From Actinomycetes bacterium (GTDB lineage: Bacteria > Actinomycetota > Thermoleophilia > BMS3ABIN01): DNA of 64,000 nt. The stretch is taken from positions 1 through 64,000 of the forward strand of contig JAJYOG010000004.1 in assembly GCA_021785935.1 (NCBI GenBank), written 5' to 3'. The notes under the pieces are model-generated. The model ran no database searches and was not told where the DNA came from. It worked only from the letters and a program-made list of their open reading frames with translations. This document shows positions 1 through 11,729 of this stretch, one piece after another. The position numbers were made by a program, and so were the translations under genes. The first letter of the stretch is position 1; every line of letters starts with the position of its first letter.

Positions 1-23
1 GGCGCGCCGAAGGCGCGCCGCCC

Positions 24-65
24 CCCCATACTTACTGCCCCATACTTACTGCCCCATACTTACTA
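24..65. repeat. three tandem copies of a 14-bp unit
   Basis: The unit ccccatacttactg occurs three times head to tail, the last copy ending in a instead of g. It lies directly behind the stop codon of the minus-strand protease gene and follows a short GC palindrome (ggcgcgcc twice) at the window edge. No function can be read from it; it may continue a longer array beyond the window. Confidence 0.85.
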
Positions 66-68
66 CCC

Positions 69-1847
69 CTAGGGCTTCACTTCCTTGGCGCAGTTGGGAC
101 AGAACTTGGCGTCTCCCGGAATCGCATGGCCGCAGTATGCGCAGAAATGCGGTTGCTCTTCCGTTGATGCTCCAGCCGCGGGCGGTTCGGGTGCGGGAGC
201 AGCTTCCGGTTCCGCAGCCGGCTTGCTCTCCGGCTCAGCCGCTGCTTCCGCCTTCTCCACCGGTGGTGCCGGGGGAGCCGGGGGAGCTTCTTTCGCGGGC
301 GGCGGAGTCATTTCAACCGTCGGCGCCGGAGCTGGCTCTGCCGGCGCCTGAGCCGGTCCTGCGGGCTCAACTGCCGGGGCTGCTGCCGGCGCTGGCGCCT
401 GTGGTTTCGGCGGAACGGCCCTGGCTGGCGTACCCGCGCCACCCGTGGGCTTCTTCTTGATCACCAGGAAGAACACGGCGGCCGCGACGCCCCCGATGAT
501 TACGATAAAAAGCACGACGAGCAGCCACATCGGTATCGGGAAGGTGGACTTATCCAGCCCGTCGTTTATCTTGGCGGTACAGTTGGCGATTTCATCGGCA
601 ACGTACGGGAAGGCCGGGTTGGAGTCAGAGACTTCCTTGAACTTTTCCTTGGCGGCGCTGTAATGCTGATCCGCGGCGAGGTCGACAGCCTCGTGATATG
701 TCTTTGTAAGCGAACCCTGGGTCGGCTGGATGTTGGTCTCGGTCAGGAACTGCTTGACGACCGTGGTCGGCACGGCGAAATTGAATCCCTGAACCTCTTC
801 CATGGCGCCGGTCTGGGAATTCTGGTTGACGCTGCCGAAAGTGGTGATGCCGATAACCTCACCCTTATTATTGAAGAGCGGCCCGCCGCTGTTACCATGG
901 GTCACGGCGGTATCTATCTGCAGGACTTCCCAGCCGCCCGACATCGTTTTGCGTCCGCTGACGCTCCCGACCGTAAGCGAAGGTTTGATATTTTCTTCTG
1001 TCTGATCGATCAGCGGGTTGAAAGTAGCGGCGCCCGGATAGCCCAGGGCAATGGCCTGATCTCCTTCGCGTACAGCCGTATCATCGCCAAGGGCAACAGT
1101 CGGCAAATTTGTGGAGTTGACCTTGAGAATGGCTACGTCCTTGCCCGGTGAAGGTTCCCCGATCTTGACGATCTCGCAGGCCAGTCCTTTCTGAATCGTG
1201 CCAACGCCAGGGACCGCCACGCCCATCAGCATCTGGCTTTTGGATGACTGGTTGCTGATCGTCAGATAAGCGGCATAGGCAGTGGCCAGTGCTTCCTCCA
1301 TCTTGGAGGTCTGGTCTTTTGTCAGGGATATCCCCAGAGACGTCTCCAGATCGGAGATATCCTTTTTGACCAGGTCGCTCAGAGCAGTCAGAGCCATCGC
1401 CCGTTTCAGCTCAGCGTCCGTCATCTTGACTACATGGGCGTTGGTGACCGCGTAACCGTCAGGGGTGATGATGAAACCGCTACCCGAGGCCGCGGTCTCC
1501 GCCGACATGGTTCTCGTGCCGGTGCCCGGAACGATATACAGGGAGGGATTATTTATCAGCTCGTCGACGATCGCCGTGACGATCTGATCGTCGGTGCTGA
1601 TCGCGCCCGAGACGGCCAGCGGGGCCAGTTTGTTGTACAGGGCCGTTTCATTAATAGTCACATTCGTGACTGTCACATCCGCTTTCCAGGAGGTCTCAAT
1701 GTAGACGGTTCCCGGCTTGTTATACTCTGCGATCCTGGGTGGATCGATTGTTTTAGCCTGCTGCGATCCGCATCCGGTGAAGATCAGTAAAAAGCTAACA
1801 ATCAGCATCAAGAAAACTATTATTAATCCCCTCGCCCGTTGGCTCAT
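69..1847 (-). CDS. membrane-anchored trypsin-like serine protease with C-terminal zinc ribbon
   Basis: This 592-aa protein begins with a hydrophobic segment ending in a lipobox-like FTGC (residues 8-26). A trypsin/HtrA-type protease domain follows with a full catalytic triad: His138 in TNAHVV, Asp237 in GKDVAIL and Ser320 in THGNSGGP. Between His and Asp lies an unusual helical insertion (about 141-205). Residues 380-430 look TPR-like. A transmembrane helix (438-463) is followed by a Pro/Ala/Glu-rich linker and a zinc ribbon (Cys569, 572, 583, 586). No PDZ domain is visible. Inference: the protease faces outward and the ribbon lies in the cytoplasm. The start is supported by an aaaggag ribosome site. 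The substrate is unknown. Confidence 0.85.
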   Translation of the reverse strand: MSQRARGLIIVFLMLIVSFLLIFTGCGSQQAKTIDPPRIAEYNKPGTVYIETSWKADVTVTNVTINETALYNKLAPLAVSGAISTDDQIVTAIVDELINNPSLYIVPGTGTRTMSAETAASGSGFIITPDGYAVTNAHVVKMTDAELKRAMALTALSDLVKKDISDLETSLGISLTKDQTSKMEEALATAYAAYLTISNQSSKSQMLMGVAVPGVGTIQKGLACEIVKIGEPSPGKDVAILKVNSTNLPTVALGDDTAVREGDQAIALGYPGAATFNPLIDQTEENIKPSLTVGSVSGRKTMSGGWEVLQIDTAVTHGNSGGPLFNNKGEVIGITTFGSVNQNSQTGAMEEVQGFNFAVPTTVVKQFLTETNIQPTQGSLTKTYHEAVDLAADQHYSAAKEKFKEVSDSNPAFPYVADEIANCTAKINDGLDKSTFPIPMWLLVVLFIVIIGGVAAAVFFLVIKKKPTGGAGTPARAVPPKPQAPAPAAAPAVEPAGPAQAPAEPAPAPTVEMTPPPAKEAPPAPPAPPVEKAEAAAEPESKPAAEPEAAPAPEPPAAGASTEEQPHFCAYCGHAIPGDAKFCPNCAKEVKP

Positions 1848-2076
1848 TTCTGCTCCTTTGCCGCTTTTAGACTGGAAAATGCCATGTAAATTACTCTCTT
1901 TGTTATAAGTGTGAATTTACCTCCTTTTTCTCGGGAATTTCGTCCTGCAAGCTCCCGATGTTTTCAGTATACAATTTTCCGGGAAATGGGATCGTATCAA
2001 ATAGAAAGAAAAGACACGACTATCGCGCCTCGATTTCCTCGGGCACCCCAGGTGGGCTTAAGGCCCTGAAATCCAG

Positions 2077-2402
2077 ATGATCGTCAAGCGCATCGGCCTC
2101 GATCGTTTGCGCCTCGCCGGGGCTTATGATCTTAAGCTGGTTCTCTGTTCGGATCGCAAGTGAGCGGCGCTGTCCATGAGGGAAGCGATGTTGAGATCGC
2201 CGTTCGGTTCCAGGACATGGGTTCCGCACAAGCGCGATTCTTCGATCTGCTGGCTGATATTCAGGATGTCTTTCCGGGGCAGGATGTCGATCTCGGCTCA
2301 TCAATGGAGCCGATCCGCTATTCCTGAAAAAAATTCTTGAGGATTGCGGCCAGCTCTTTGGTGAGCCGCGTGATCTGGCTGAACAAAAGATGTACGTTCA
2401 GA
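2077..2402 (+). pseudogene. decayed MNT-domain nucleotidyltransferase (MntA-type antitoxin relic)
   Basis: Joining frames gives a recognisable minimal nucleotidyltransferase. A short N-terminal stretch from ATG 2077 is followed after a one-base slip by LFGSQVSG...GSDVEIAV, the MNT signature with its GS and D-x-[DE] residues. The next motif is DVDL. A second frame change leads into ADPLFLKKILEDCGQLFG and AEQKMYVQK, typical of the C-terminal part. MntA proteins AMPylate the HEPN toxin HepT in type VII toxin-antitoxin systems; no HEPN gene is visible here. At least two frameshifts make this a relic rather than a working gene. The family assignment rests on motifs only. Confidence 0.6.
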
Positions 2403-2432
2403 AGGTAACCTGTGGCATCTGTCACAGGGTGA

Positions 2433-2705
2433 GATCATGCGACAGCGGGAGTCCTTCATCGACACACTTTTTTCCAGGAAAGGCCGGGCGATAAAAGAGT
2501 CGTTACGAAACGGTTAGACCTTGCCAAGAGGATTGTTAAGGGAGGGTATCCCGAAGCGATCGCCAATTACGAAGCCAGATGTAGTTGTGGTTTTACCGGT
2601 TTTGTGGGGAATTATTACCGCAATCCTTCTTCGGTCGATGATGGCGTTCTTTTTTTCTTTATATACGGCGGAATGGGCATTAGTCTTCTCGGATATATAT
2701 TATGA
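2433..2705 (+). other. open frame without a start codon, gene debris
   Basis: A 90-codon open frame with no ATG, GTG or TTG near its beginning runs between stop codons. It carries GGYPEAIANYEARC, reminiscent of the GG-[FY]-P motif in DUF4143 ATPases, then CSCGFTGFVGNYY and a hydrophobic end. This may be a fusion of scraps from several genes. The following 200 bases up to the clpB-tail duplicate hold nothing I recognise. Confidence 0.3.
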
Positions 2706-2905
2706 AGTGTCAAACGGACCATACATAATATTTATTGTCGGAGTAAGACTGACAGCCGGTTTATCGCAACTATTGTAGGGACAAGCTTATTCAAAAGAAG
2801 ACTATTTTCTCCTCCGCCCACAGTTCGTTCTCGTGCTCTGTGTGCCTCCGATCATCCCTTTGTTTGTAATGACTGTCTGCGGTCTGCAACTGATTCCGAC
2901 GCACC

Positions 2906-3044
2906 GACTGCCTTGAATGAAAGCCCCAGGTCGTGCGCGTCCACCTCGATCGTCTGTCCGTCCCGGAATTCTCCCTGAAGCAGTTTCAGGGCCAGCACAT
3001 CCTGGATATCCTTCTGGATCAGCCGCTTGAGCGGCCGGGCACCG
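2906..3044 (-). repeat. duplicate of the clpB 3' region (copy A)
   Basis: These 139 bases match 4351-4489, inside the clpB gene, at all but two positions and in the same orientation. They encode the last conserved stretch of ClpB (from GARPLKRL to LSFKAV) but lack both the rest of the gene and its proper end. The two copies flank the AAA/DUF4143 ATPase gene as direct repeats. Confidence 0.92.
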
Positions 3045-3106
3045 GCTAATTGACTAAAGTCAAGATTAAACTTGACAAATAGTTCTCCTATTTGTAAGAT
3101 AGCGAT

Positions 3107-4276
3107 ATGATAATCGAAAGAGAGCTGATGTCTGAAATCAGGCCGGTAATCGCCTCTCCAGAAGCCATTGTCATAACCGGGATGCGCCGGGTGGGCAAAA
3201 CCACTCTGCTCCAGCAGCTCTTTAAAGAAATAGAGTCTGACAACAAGATCTTTCTGGATCTGGAAAACCCATTGAACCGGAAATATTTCGAGACGGATGA
3301 TTACGAAAGAATTGCTGATGAATTCAAACTGCTTGGATACAGGCTGGCGGATAGGGGCTATATTTTTCTGGACGAGATTCAGTTTACAAAAAATATTCCC
3401 TCGGTCATCAAATATCTCATAGATCACTACAAGATCAAGTTTCTCCTCACAGGCTCGGCAAGTTTTTATATAAGGAATCTTTTTTCAGAATCTCTCTCCG
3501 GCCGAAAGTACCTGTTTGAACTCTATCCTTTGAGCTTCAGGGAATTCCTGCTGCTTAAGAACATAAAAATAACCTTGCCGCAAGTTGAAGAAAAAATAAG
3601 CGAAGCGGCCTATCAGACAATCAACAGGCACTATGATGAATATATCTTATATGGTGGTTTCCCCGGAGTGGTGCAAAAGGAATCAGCAAACGAGAAGAAG
3701 ATGATGATGGAAGATATCTTCTCGTCATATTTTCAGCTGGAAGTTGTCCAGTTGGGTGATTTCAGAAAAATCAATGTCGTAAGAGACCTGATGCTTTTAC
3801 TGATGCAAAGGACCGGATCGAGTCTGGATGTTCAAGAACTTTCGGGCGAACTCGGGGTCGCCAGGGAAACGCTTAATAATTACCTCTCGTTTTTTGAGAA
3901 CACCTATTTCCTGAAATTGATCCGGCCTTTTACTTCAAACAGGGATTCGGAGATAAGGAGCATGCCAAAATTTTATTTATGCGATACCGGTTTTGTTAAC
4001 CACTTTGCAAGGGTGAGCGGCGGCGCTTTGTTTGAGAATACAATTTTTTCAGCTCTGAGGAATCAAGGAGAGGTGAACTATTACCGGCGTAAAAGCGGAG
4101 CGGAAATCGACTTCATATTAAACAGGGAAGCTGCTATTGAAGTGAAGAACATGGCCAGCAGCAAACACCTGACGAAATTGAGAAAGCTTTCAGCGGATCT
4201 AAAAATAAGTAATTATTACGTGGTTTCCAGAAGATACAGCAAGCTGGACGAAGTGACATACGGTTTTATGTTGTAG
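3107..4276 (+). CDS. AAA family ATPase with DUF4143 domain
   Basis: The 389-aa product shows a Walker A motif GMRRVGKT (25-32) and a Walker B FLDE (87-90), the AAA_14 arrangement. The C-terminal half fits DUF4143, including YGGFPGVV near the middle and the nuclease-like [10 protein letters not shown]...AIEVKN near the end. Such proteins are widespread accessory ATPases of uncertain function. The gene sits between two direct copies of the clpB tail and converges on clpB with only 23 bases between stop codons. It has no obvious strong ribosome site. Composition is AT-richer than clpB, consistent with acquisition. Confidence 0.88.
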   Translation: MIIERELMSEIRPVIASPEAIVITGMRRVGKTTLLQQLFKEIESDNKIFLDLENPLNRKYFETDDYERIADEFKLLGYRLADRGYIFLDEIQFTKNIPSVIKYLIDHYKIKFLLTGSASFYIRNLFSESLSGRKYLFELYPLSFREFLLLKNIKITLPQVEEKISEAAYQTINRHYDEYILYGGFPGVVQKESANEKKMMMEDIFSSYFQLEVVQLGDFRKINVVRDLMLLLMQRTGSSLDVQELSGELGVARETLNNYLSFFENTYFLKLIRPFTSNRDSEIRSMPKFYLCDTGFVNHFARVSGGALFENTIFSALRNQGEVNYYRRKSGAEIDFILNREAAIEVKNMASSKHLTKLRKLSADLKISNYYVVSRRYSKLDEVTYGFML

Positions 4277-4299
4277 AAGAGCTTCTTTAAGATTCGAGC

Positions 4300-6939
<2,640 letters not shown>

Positions 6940-7019
6940 GGGCTTATCTATCCTCCCTGATTGATACGCTGATTAATCCCGTTATCGATCTCTTGATCGA
7001 TCTGCTGACAGATACTGTT

Positions 7020-7048
7020 ATTATATGTCCCCGTTTTTGGACATGAAA
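7020..7048 (-). promoter_or_regulatory. candidate clpB promoter
   Basis: Reading the minus strand, TTTCAT and a perfect TATAAT are separated by 17 bases, placing transcription start roughly 75 nt before clpB. The leader has gatcgat repeats and a ggagg ribosome site about 12 nt from ATG. A nearby hairpin (7030-7051) overlaps the -35 region. The remaining intergenic sequence up to 7352 shows no further gene or known operator. Confidence 0.4.
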
Positions 7049-7352
7049 AAACGGAGTCCTCTTTACCGGGCTCTTTAACCGACGGACATACAGCGCGCTT
7101 TCTTTAAATTTGCTGACGGCTCTTGATGGCCGAAATATCCTGCGCTCCGTCTGGTTAATTCCCGTTCTTCCGGGACATCCGATAAAGGGCAACTCCGCTA
7201 GAGTGCTTCGTTTTAACCATTCCGATCATTCTCTTTTGCCTCCATCGCTATCTTTCTATCTTTCCCTCTTCTAATTTAGACACAGTGATGGTTAAAAGGA
7301 TTCCCTTACAAGATTAATTAGGAACGTCTTATTCGGGATGAATGGGGATGCC

Positions 7353-7380
7353 AAAAAGGGCCGGATTGCCCGGCCCCTTT
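7353..7380 (-). terminator. intrinsic terminator of the baeRF-like gene
   Basis: On the minus strand a GC-rich hairpin (ggggccgg, loop gcaa, ccggcccc-like arm) is followed by a run of five T. It stands 38 bases beyond the stop codon of the gene at 7418-8554. Confidence 0.8.
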
Positions 7381-7417
7381 GAGTTGCTGATGGGATTATC
7401 AGTAGCTTCGGGATTTC

Positions 7418-8554
7418 TCAGTAGCGCAGCCGCGCCGCGATGTGGTCCGCCTGCAACATGGCAGGATTGCCGGCGGCAATGGTCATGACCTCCGCGTCCT
7501 GGCGGACTGCCATCTCGCGCGCTTCTTCGACGACGTCGTTGACCTTCTCGGCTTCAAGCCCGCAAACAGGGCAGGTTTCCTCCCCGAATTCCAGGGTGTT
7601 GCAGGCCGGACAATGTCTGCCCGGTTGCGTGTAACCGTTTTCCACCAGCAGTAGATCGACGCGACGCTGGTTGAGTACGGCCAGCACGTCGTCAAGCCCC
7701 CCGACATAGGTCCTGCCCGAGGCCAGTTCCGGCCCCAGTGAATCCATCAGGGAGGATTCTTTCTTCGACTGCAGTTCCTCCTCAATGGTTGTTACTTTCG
7801 CCAGTATCTCATCATGCGAGACTGTGATGTCCGCCGAGAATCTGCCGATAGTCCGTTCTTTCAGATATGGGTGCAGCACCCGCTCCAGTTCAGGCCAGAG
7901 TTCGTCGGCGACGCCAACAACAAGGCGGTCGAAGTGGCCGCGCTTGAAATAATCCAGCGTGGCCTCGGACGCCTTCTTGAGATGGTTACGTACCTTTAGT
8001 CCATGGCGGCGCTGCAGTTTTGCCTGCTCCCAGCCGCCCTGGTCGTGACGCCGCGGAACCTGGTCAAGGATCTCGGTGCCCTCACTGATCTCGCCCGCGT
8101 AGACCTTAAAAATACGGGCCGTTTCCTGATTGGTCATCAGGACGCAGAGCTTCTCGTAGTTCGACATGGTTTCCACCAGGGGCGCCACCTGCGGCTTCCA
8201 GTCGACAAAGAGACGATTGGGGACGGGAACCCTTAAGGGATTTACTTGCCACAGGCCCTCGGCCTGACAGGCGAAAATTACCAGGCCGCGGGAACCGTTG
8301 CGGCGGAACTGCAGATTGATGAACTCGCCGATTGCCGCCAGCTCCGAGTCCAGGCCGTTTTGCTGGTCACGCGTGAATTCAAGCTGGTCGGATGCCGTCT
8401 TGCGGGCGTTACTCATGAGATAGCTGAGCTCGGTTTCGTAGTCGGCGCGCGTCGGGTAGACGGCGCCATCGATATTGAGGTACAGGCTAACGACCGGGTG
8501 TTGGTCGTGACTGGAGAATCCTCTGAGGGAAGTAAGTTCTGAAGCGCTAAGCAT
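7418..8554 (-). CDS. baeRF-family (eRF1/Vms1-like) protein with zinc ribbon
   Basis: The 378-aa sequence starts like bacterial homologues of archaeo-eukaryotic release factors (VVSLYLNIDG near residue 25) and has the three-part eRF1-like layout. A zinc ribbon CPAC...CPVC lies near 320-340 and the tail is short. Families of this kind are proposed to act on stalled ribosomes or peptidyl-tRNA, but the exact activity of this subgroup is not established. I do not see an eRF1 GGQ triplet. It is followed by a clear terminator and preceded by its own upstream gap, so it is probably transcribed alone. Confidence 0.7.
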   Translation of the reverse strand: MLSASELTSLRGFSSHDQHPVVSLYLNIDGAVYPTRADYETELSYLMSNARKTASDQLEFTRDQQNGLDSELAAIGEFINLQFRRNGSRGLVIFACQAEGLWQVNPLRVPVPNRLFVDWKPQVAPLVETMSNYEKLCVLMTNQETARIFKVYAGEISEGTEILDQVPRRHDQGGWEQAKLQRRHGLKVRNHLKKASEATLDYFKRGHFDRLVVGVADELWPELERVLHPYLKERTIGRFSADITVSHDEILAKVTTIEEELQSKKESSLMDSLGPELASGRTYVGGLDDVLAVLNQRRVDLLLVENGYTQPGRHCPACNTLEFGEETCPVCGLEAEKVNDVVEEAREMAVRQDAEVMTIAAGNPAMLQADHIAARLRY

Positions 8555-8647
8555 CTTTCCGCACCACCTTTTCCGGGATAATCGTTAATTTCGGGGGTAA
8601 GTTAATAACTACCCGGATGGTGGAAAAAATATCCTGTGGGGTCTTAC

Positions 8648-9478
8648 CTAGCTTTCGAGGGCGCCTTCCAGGCGTAAGAGCTCTCGCAGAGCGGCCAGCC
8701 CCACGGCCAGCTCATCTTCGGATGGCTCCGAGGTGGTAACCAGGTTCTGAAGTTCGCCGCCCGGCCCGGTGAGCAGCTTCGACCAGAGGCTGGAAGGATT
8801 GCGGGCCGCCCATTGCACCAGTTCCACGGCTCCGGAAAGACTGAGAACGCTGACTCCCAGCCGGGCTACATTGCTGTGCCTTTTCAATGTCTTTTGGGCG
8901 ATGGTGTTGCCCAGGGTCATGAGCGCCACGGCCGGCCCGACGATATTGGAGCCGCAGCGCTGGTGCTTGGCTTGCGCCTCCCGCGCCACGCCGGCGTCCA
9001 GGCCACCGGTCGTTTCGTAGGCGTTGATGGACTTGTGCTCCGCGGCGTGATACTCCACCGCGCGCGACCGGCGCAGCGCTACCAGGGACGGCAGTACCGC
9101 CAGCGCCGCCATTACCGATTCCTCGACCAATGGGGATAGCTTGCGCTTGGGATTCTTGACGATAATGGCTCCCAGCATGCTGACAATCATTGATCCCATA
9201 ACTTCCGGCGAGCGGTTCATCATCGGCAGACGGCCGCCGTGCAGGGTTGCTTTCGGAATTACCATCGCTGTCTCGGCCAGGCTGACAAGTCCTCTGAGAA
9301 ATGGCACACGGCGCACATAAGAGAGACCCAGGCTCATTTTGCTGCCCGAGGCGATCTTGATCTCGCCAGAGGGGTCGCGAAGAGCCATGGCCCAGTGCCG
9401 TTCGGTCTGGAACATGACGCCGTTCTCCATTGCCATGCCCCCGACCTTTAGCTTCTTGTTTTTTGGTGCTATCTCCAT
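8648..9478 (-). CDS. divergent DUF1385 membrane protein
   Basis: The 276-aa product has the DUF1385 outline: GGMAMENGVMFQTERHWA at the start, a YHAAEHKSINAYE histidine/glutamate motif near 145, and HQRCGSNIVG in place of the usual HPRCGTSF. Hydrophobic segments are present near 95-130 and in the second half. A second, more typical DUF1385 protein is encoded at 31182-32117. The function of the family is unknown; conserved His, Glu and Cys residues suggest metal binding. The next gene upstream is divergent. Confidence 0.75.
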   Translation of the reverse strand: MEIAPKNKKLKVGGMAMENGVMFQTERHWAMALRDPSGEIKIASGSKMSLGLSYVRRVPFLRGLVSLAETAMVIPKATLHGGRLPMMNRSPEVMGSMIVSMLGAIIVKNPKRKLSPLVEESVMAALAVLPSLVALRRSRAVEYHAAEHKSINAYETTGGLDAGVAREAQAKHQRCGSNIVGPAVALMTLGNTIAQKTLKRHSNVARLGVSVLSLSGAVELVQWAARNPSSLWSKLLTGPGGELQNLVTTSEPSEDELAVGLAALRELLRLEGALES

Positions 9479-9596
9479 GATCTTTCCACTATATCAGCAG
9501 CGCGGCCGTACTGCCCGCCCGAGAGGATCAGCGCCCGGCCGTACTGCCCGTCCACGGGAATCGACGCCGCGGCTGCGGCGCCTGTACTGATACATA

Positions 9597-9602
9597 TATA
9601 AT
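9597..9602 (+). promoter_or_regulatory. -10 box of a probable leaderless malic enzyme promoter
   Basis: A perfect TATAAT ends 8 nt before the ATG of the malic enzyme gene. No Shine-Dalgarno sequence fits between, so the transcript would begin at or next to the start codon. No convincing -35 box is visible. Confidence 0.5.
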
Positions 9603-9610
9603 AAAGTGAC

Positions 9611-10855
9611 ATGACGAACAACAAAGAGTTCAAATCACTGAAAGAAGAAGCGCTCGAGCTGCACCGGCAGTGGCGGGGAAAGCTCTCCATCGAGGGCAAG
9701 GTTTCCGTGGCCGACAAGCATGCACTTTCGATTGCCTACACGCCTGGCGTGGCCGAGCCCTGCCTGCGCATTGCCGAGGATCCATCTCTGGTGGATTCCT
9801 ATACCGGCCGCTGGAACACTGTTGCCGTGGTCAGCGACGGCTCCGCCGTGCTGGGCCTGGGCAACATCGGCGCCCGGGCTGCCTTGCCGGTTATGGAGGG
9901 AAAAGCAGTGTTATTCAAGTCTTTTGGCGCTGTCGACGCTTTTCCCTTGTGCATCGATAGTCAGGATGCCGACGACATCGTGCGTACGGTGAAACTGCTT
10001 GAACCCAGCTTTGGCGGCATCAATCTTGAGGACATTTCGGCGCCGACCTGTTTTGAAGTAGAGTGGCGCCTGATCGAAGAATGCGATATCCCTGTTTTCC
10101 ATGACGATCAGCATGGCACCGCTGTTGTGGTTCTGGCAGGGGCTATGAATGCCTGCACCGTTACCGGCCGTTCGCTTGCGGATCTGAAAATAGTAATCAA
10201 CGGCGCCGGCGCCGCTGGCATCGCCATCGCCCGCATGTTCCGGGCTGTTGGCGCCGAGGAGATCATTCTCTGTGACACCAAGGGCATTATCGGCTTGCAT
10301 CGACCCGATCTGACGCCAGTGAAGAAGGAAGTCTCCGGCTGGACCAATCCCGGGTGCCGTGACGGCGATCTGGCGGCGGCGCTCAAGGGCGCCAATCTGT
10401 TCGTGGGCGTTTCGGTCAAGGATGCCGTCTCGGGGGCGATGGTCGCTTCCATGGAGAAGGACGCGATTGTTTTGGCGATGGCCAATCCCGACCCGGAGAT
10501 CCTGCCGGCGGACGCCCTGGCCGCGGGGGCCGCGGTTGTCGCGACCGGGCGGAGTGACTTTCCCAACCAGGTGAACAATGTTCTCGGATTCCCCGGGATC
10601 TTTCGCGGCGCCCTCGATGTGCGCGCCAGCGTCATCAATCAGGAGATGAAGATCGCCGCAGCCGAAGCTCTGGCCGGGCTGGTAGCCAATAGTCTGGGCG
10701 CTGAATGCATCATCCCGGAAGCCTTCGATATGCGGGTAGCGCCAGCGGTGGCGGCTGCTGTTGCAGGCGCAGCGGTTGCGAGCGGCGTCGCCCGAGAGCC
10801 GAAAAAGCCTGAGGAAGTAGCCGCATCGACCCGCAAAATGCTCGGGATCGACTAA
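9611..10855 (+). CDS. malic enzyme (oxaloacetate-decarboxylating malate dehydrogenase)
   Basis: This 414-aa protein belongs to the short bacterial malic enzymes, which convert malate to pyruvate and CO2 with NAD(P). The catalytic Tyr region reads SIAYTPGVAEPCLRI. DGSAVLGLGNIGARAALPVM and MEGKAVLFKSFGAVDAF are the family hallmarks, with metal-binding residues in HDDQHGTA and a dinucleotide fold GAGAAGIA near 205. The fumarase genes follow after 28 bases, so the cluster links fumarate, malate and pyruvate. Cofactor preference cannot be read with confidence. Translation probably starts on a leaderless message. Confidence 0.93.
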   Translation: MTNNKEFKSLKEEALELHRQWRGKLSIEGKVSVADKHALSIAYTPGVAEPCLRIAEDPSLVDSYTGRWNTVAVVSDGSAVLGLGNIGARAALPVMEGKAVLFKSFGAVDAFPLCIDSQDADDIVRTVKLLEPSFGGINLEDISAPTCFEVEWRLIEECDIPVFHDDQHGTAVVVLAGAMNACTVTGRSLADLKIVINGAGAAGIAIARMFRAVGAEEIILCDTKGIIGLHRPDLTPVKKEVSGWTNPGCRDGDLAAALKGANLFVGVSVKDAVSGAMVASMEKDAIVLAMANPDPEILPADALAAGAAVVATGRSDFPNQVNNVLGFPGIFRGALDVRASVINQEMKIAAAEALAGLVANSLGAECIIPEAFDMRVAPAVAAAVAGAAVASGVAREPKKPEEVAASTRKMLGID

Positions 10856-10883
10856 CCTTGCCGGAATCGGGAGAAAAATAGCG

Positions 10884-11729
10884 ATGCGGGAGATCGACTC
10901 AAGTGAAGTGACGGCACTTGTCTCCCGGCTCTACCAGGAAGCCAATTTTGCCTTGCCGCCAGACGTCATCGCGGCGCTTAAGAGCGCTTTGGCCAGGGAA
11001 GAATCTCCGCTTGGCCGGGAGGTTCTCGAGACGCTTCTGGAAAATGCCGCGATCGCCACCAGCGACCGGGTTCCACTCTGCCAGGACACGGGACTTGCAG
11101 TCGTGATCGCCAGAATAGGGCAGGAGGCATGCTTTCGCGGCGGGTCCTTCGCGGAGGCAGTGGATGCCGGAGTCGCCCTCGCCCAGGAGCAAGGTTATCT
11201 ACGCGCCTCGGTTGTTTCCAGTCCCTGCTTTGACAGGAATAATACCGGCAATAATGCTCCGGCGATTCTGCATACCGAAATCGTTGATGGAGATGAAGTT
11301 TCAATTTCGGTGCTTCCCAAGGGAGCCGGCAGCGAGAACATGAGCCGCCTGGCCATGCTTAAACCAGCGGACGGTATCTCCGGGTTGATCGATTTTGTGG
11401 TAGAGACCGTCGAGCTGGCGGGCGCCAATCCCTGCCCGCCAATATTCCTTGGCGTCGGCGTGGGCGGCACCATGGACCGCGCGGCGCTCCTGAGCAAGGT
11501 GGCCCTGTTGAGGCCCGCGGGAACACCAAACGCCGACAAGCGGCTGGCCGAACTTGAAAACGATATCCTCGCAAGGGTCAACGCTTTGGGCATCGGACCC
11601 GGAGGTTTCGGTGGTACGGTTACCTGCCTGGGGGTGGCGCTGGAGGAGTTCCCCTGCCACATCGCTTCGCTGCCTGTCGCCGTCAACATCCAGTGCAATT
11701 CTGCCCGGCGTGCGACGGGGAGTTTGTGA
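10884..11729 (+). CDS. fumarate hydratase class I, alpha subunit
   Basis: The 281-aa N-terminal-type subunit carries the three cysteines expected to hold the [4Fe-4S] cluster: Cys66 in VPLCQDTG, Cys184 in ANPCPP and Cys271 in VNIQCNSAR. Further motifs are SPCFDRNNTGNNAPA and LPKGAGSENMS. The residue after Cys271 is Asn where His is common. With the beta subunit it interconverts fumarate and malate, usually under low oxygen because the cluster is oxygen-sensitive. Its stop overlaps the beta subunit start by one base (TGATG), a sign of translational coupling. Confidence 0.95.
   Translation: MREIDSSEVTALVSRLYQEANFALPPDVIAALKSALAREESPLGREVLETLLENAAIATSDRVPLCQDTGLAVVIARIGQEACFRGGSFAEAVDAGVALAQEQGYLRASVVSSPCFDRNNTGNNAPAILHTEIVDGDEVSISVLPKGAGSENMSRLAMLKPADGISGLIDFVVETVELAGANPCPPIFLGVGVGGTMDRAALLSKVALLRPAGTPNADKRLAELENDILARVNALGIGPGGFGGTVTCLGVALEEFPCHIASLPVAVNIQCNSARRATGSL

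Noticed and set aside
24..65. 14-bp tandem repeats as a CRISPR array
   Set aside because: Units adjoin without spacers and are too short.
2020..2304. 94-codon minus-strand frame
   Set aside because: The opposite strand carries the MNT-domain relic, so this frame is a shadow.
2852..3427. 191-codon minus-strand frame ending like ClpB
   Set aside because: Only the duplicated clpB tail is meaningful; the rest is antisense to the ATPase gene.
6944..7192. 82-codon minus-strand frame upstream of clpB
   Set aside because: No ribosome site, no recognisable protein and it overlaps the likely clpB promoter and leader.
7190..7215. gagtgct sequence upstream of clpB as a CIRCE operator
   Set aside because: The required inverted partner TTAGCACTC at 9-bp spacing is absent, and no HAIR element was found either.
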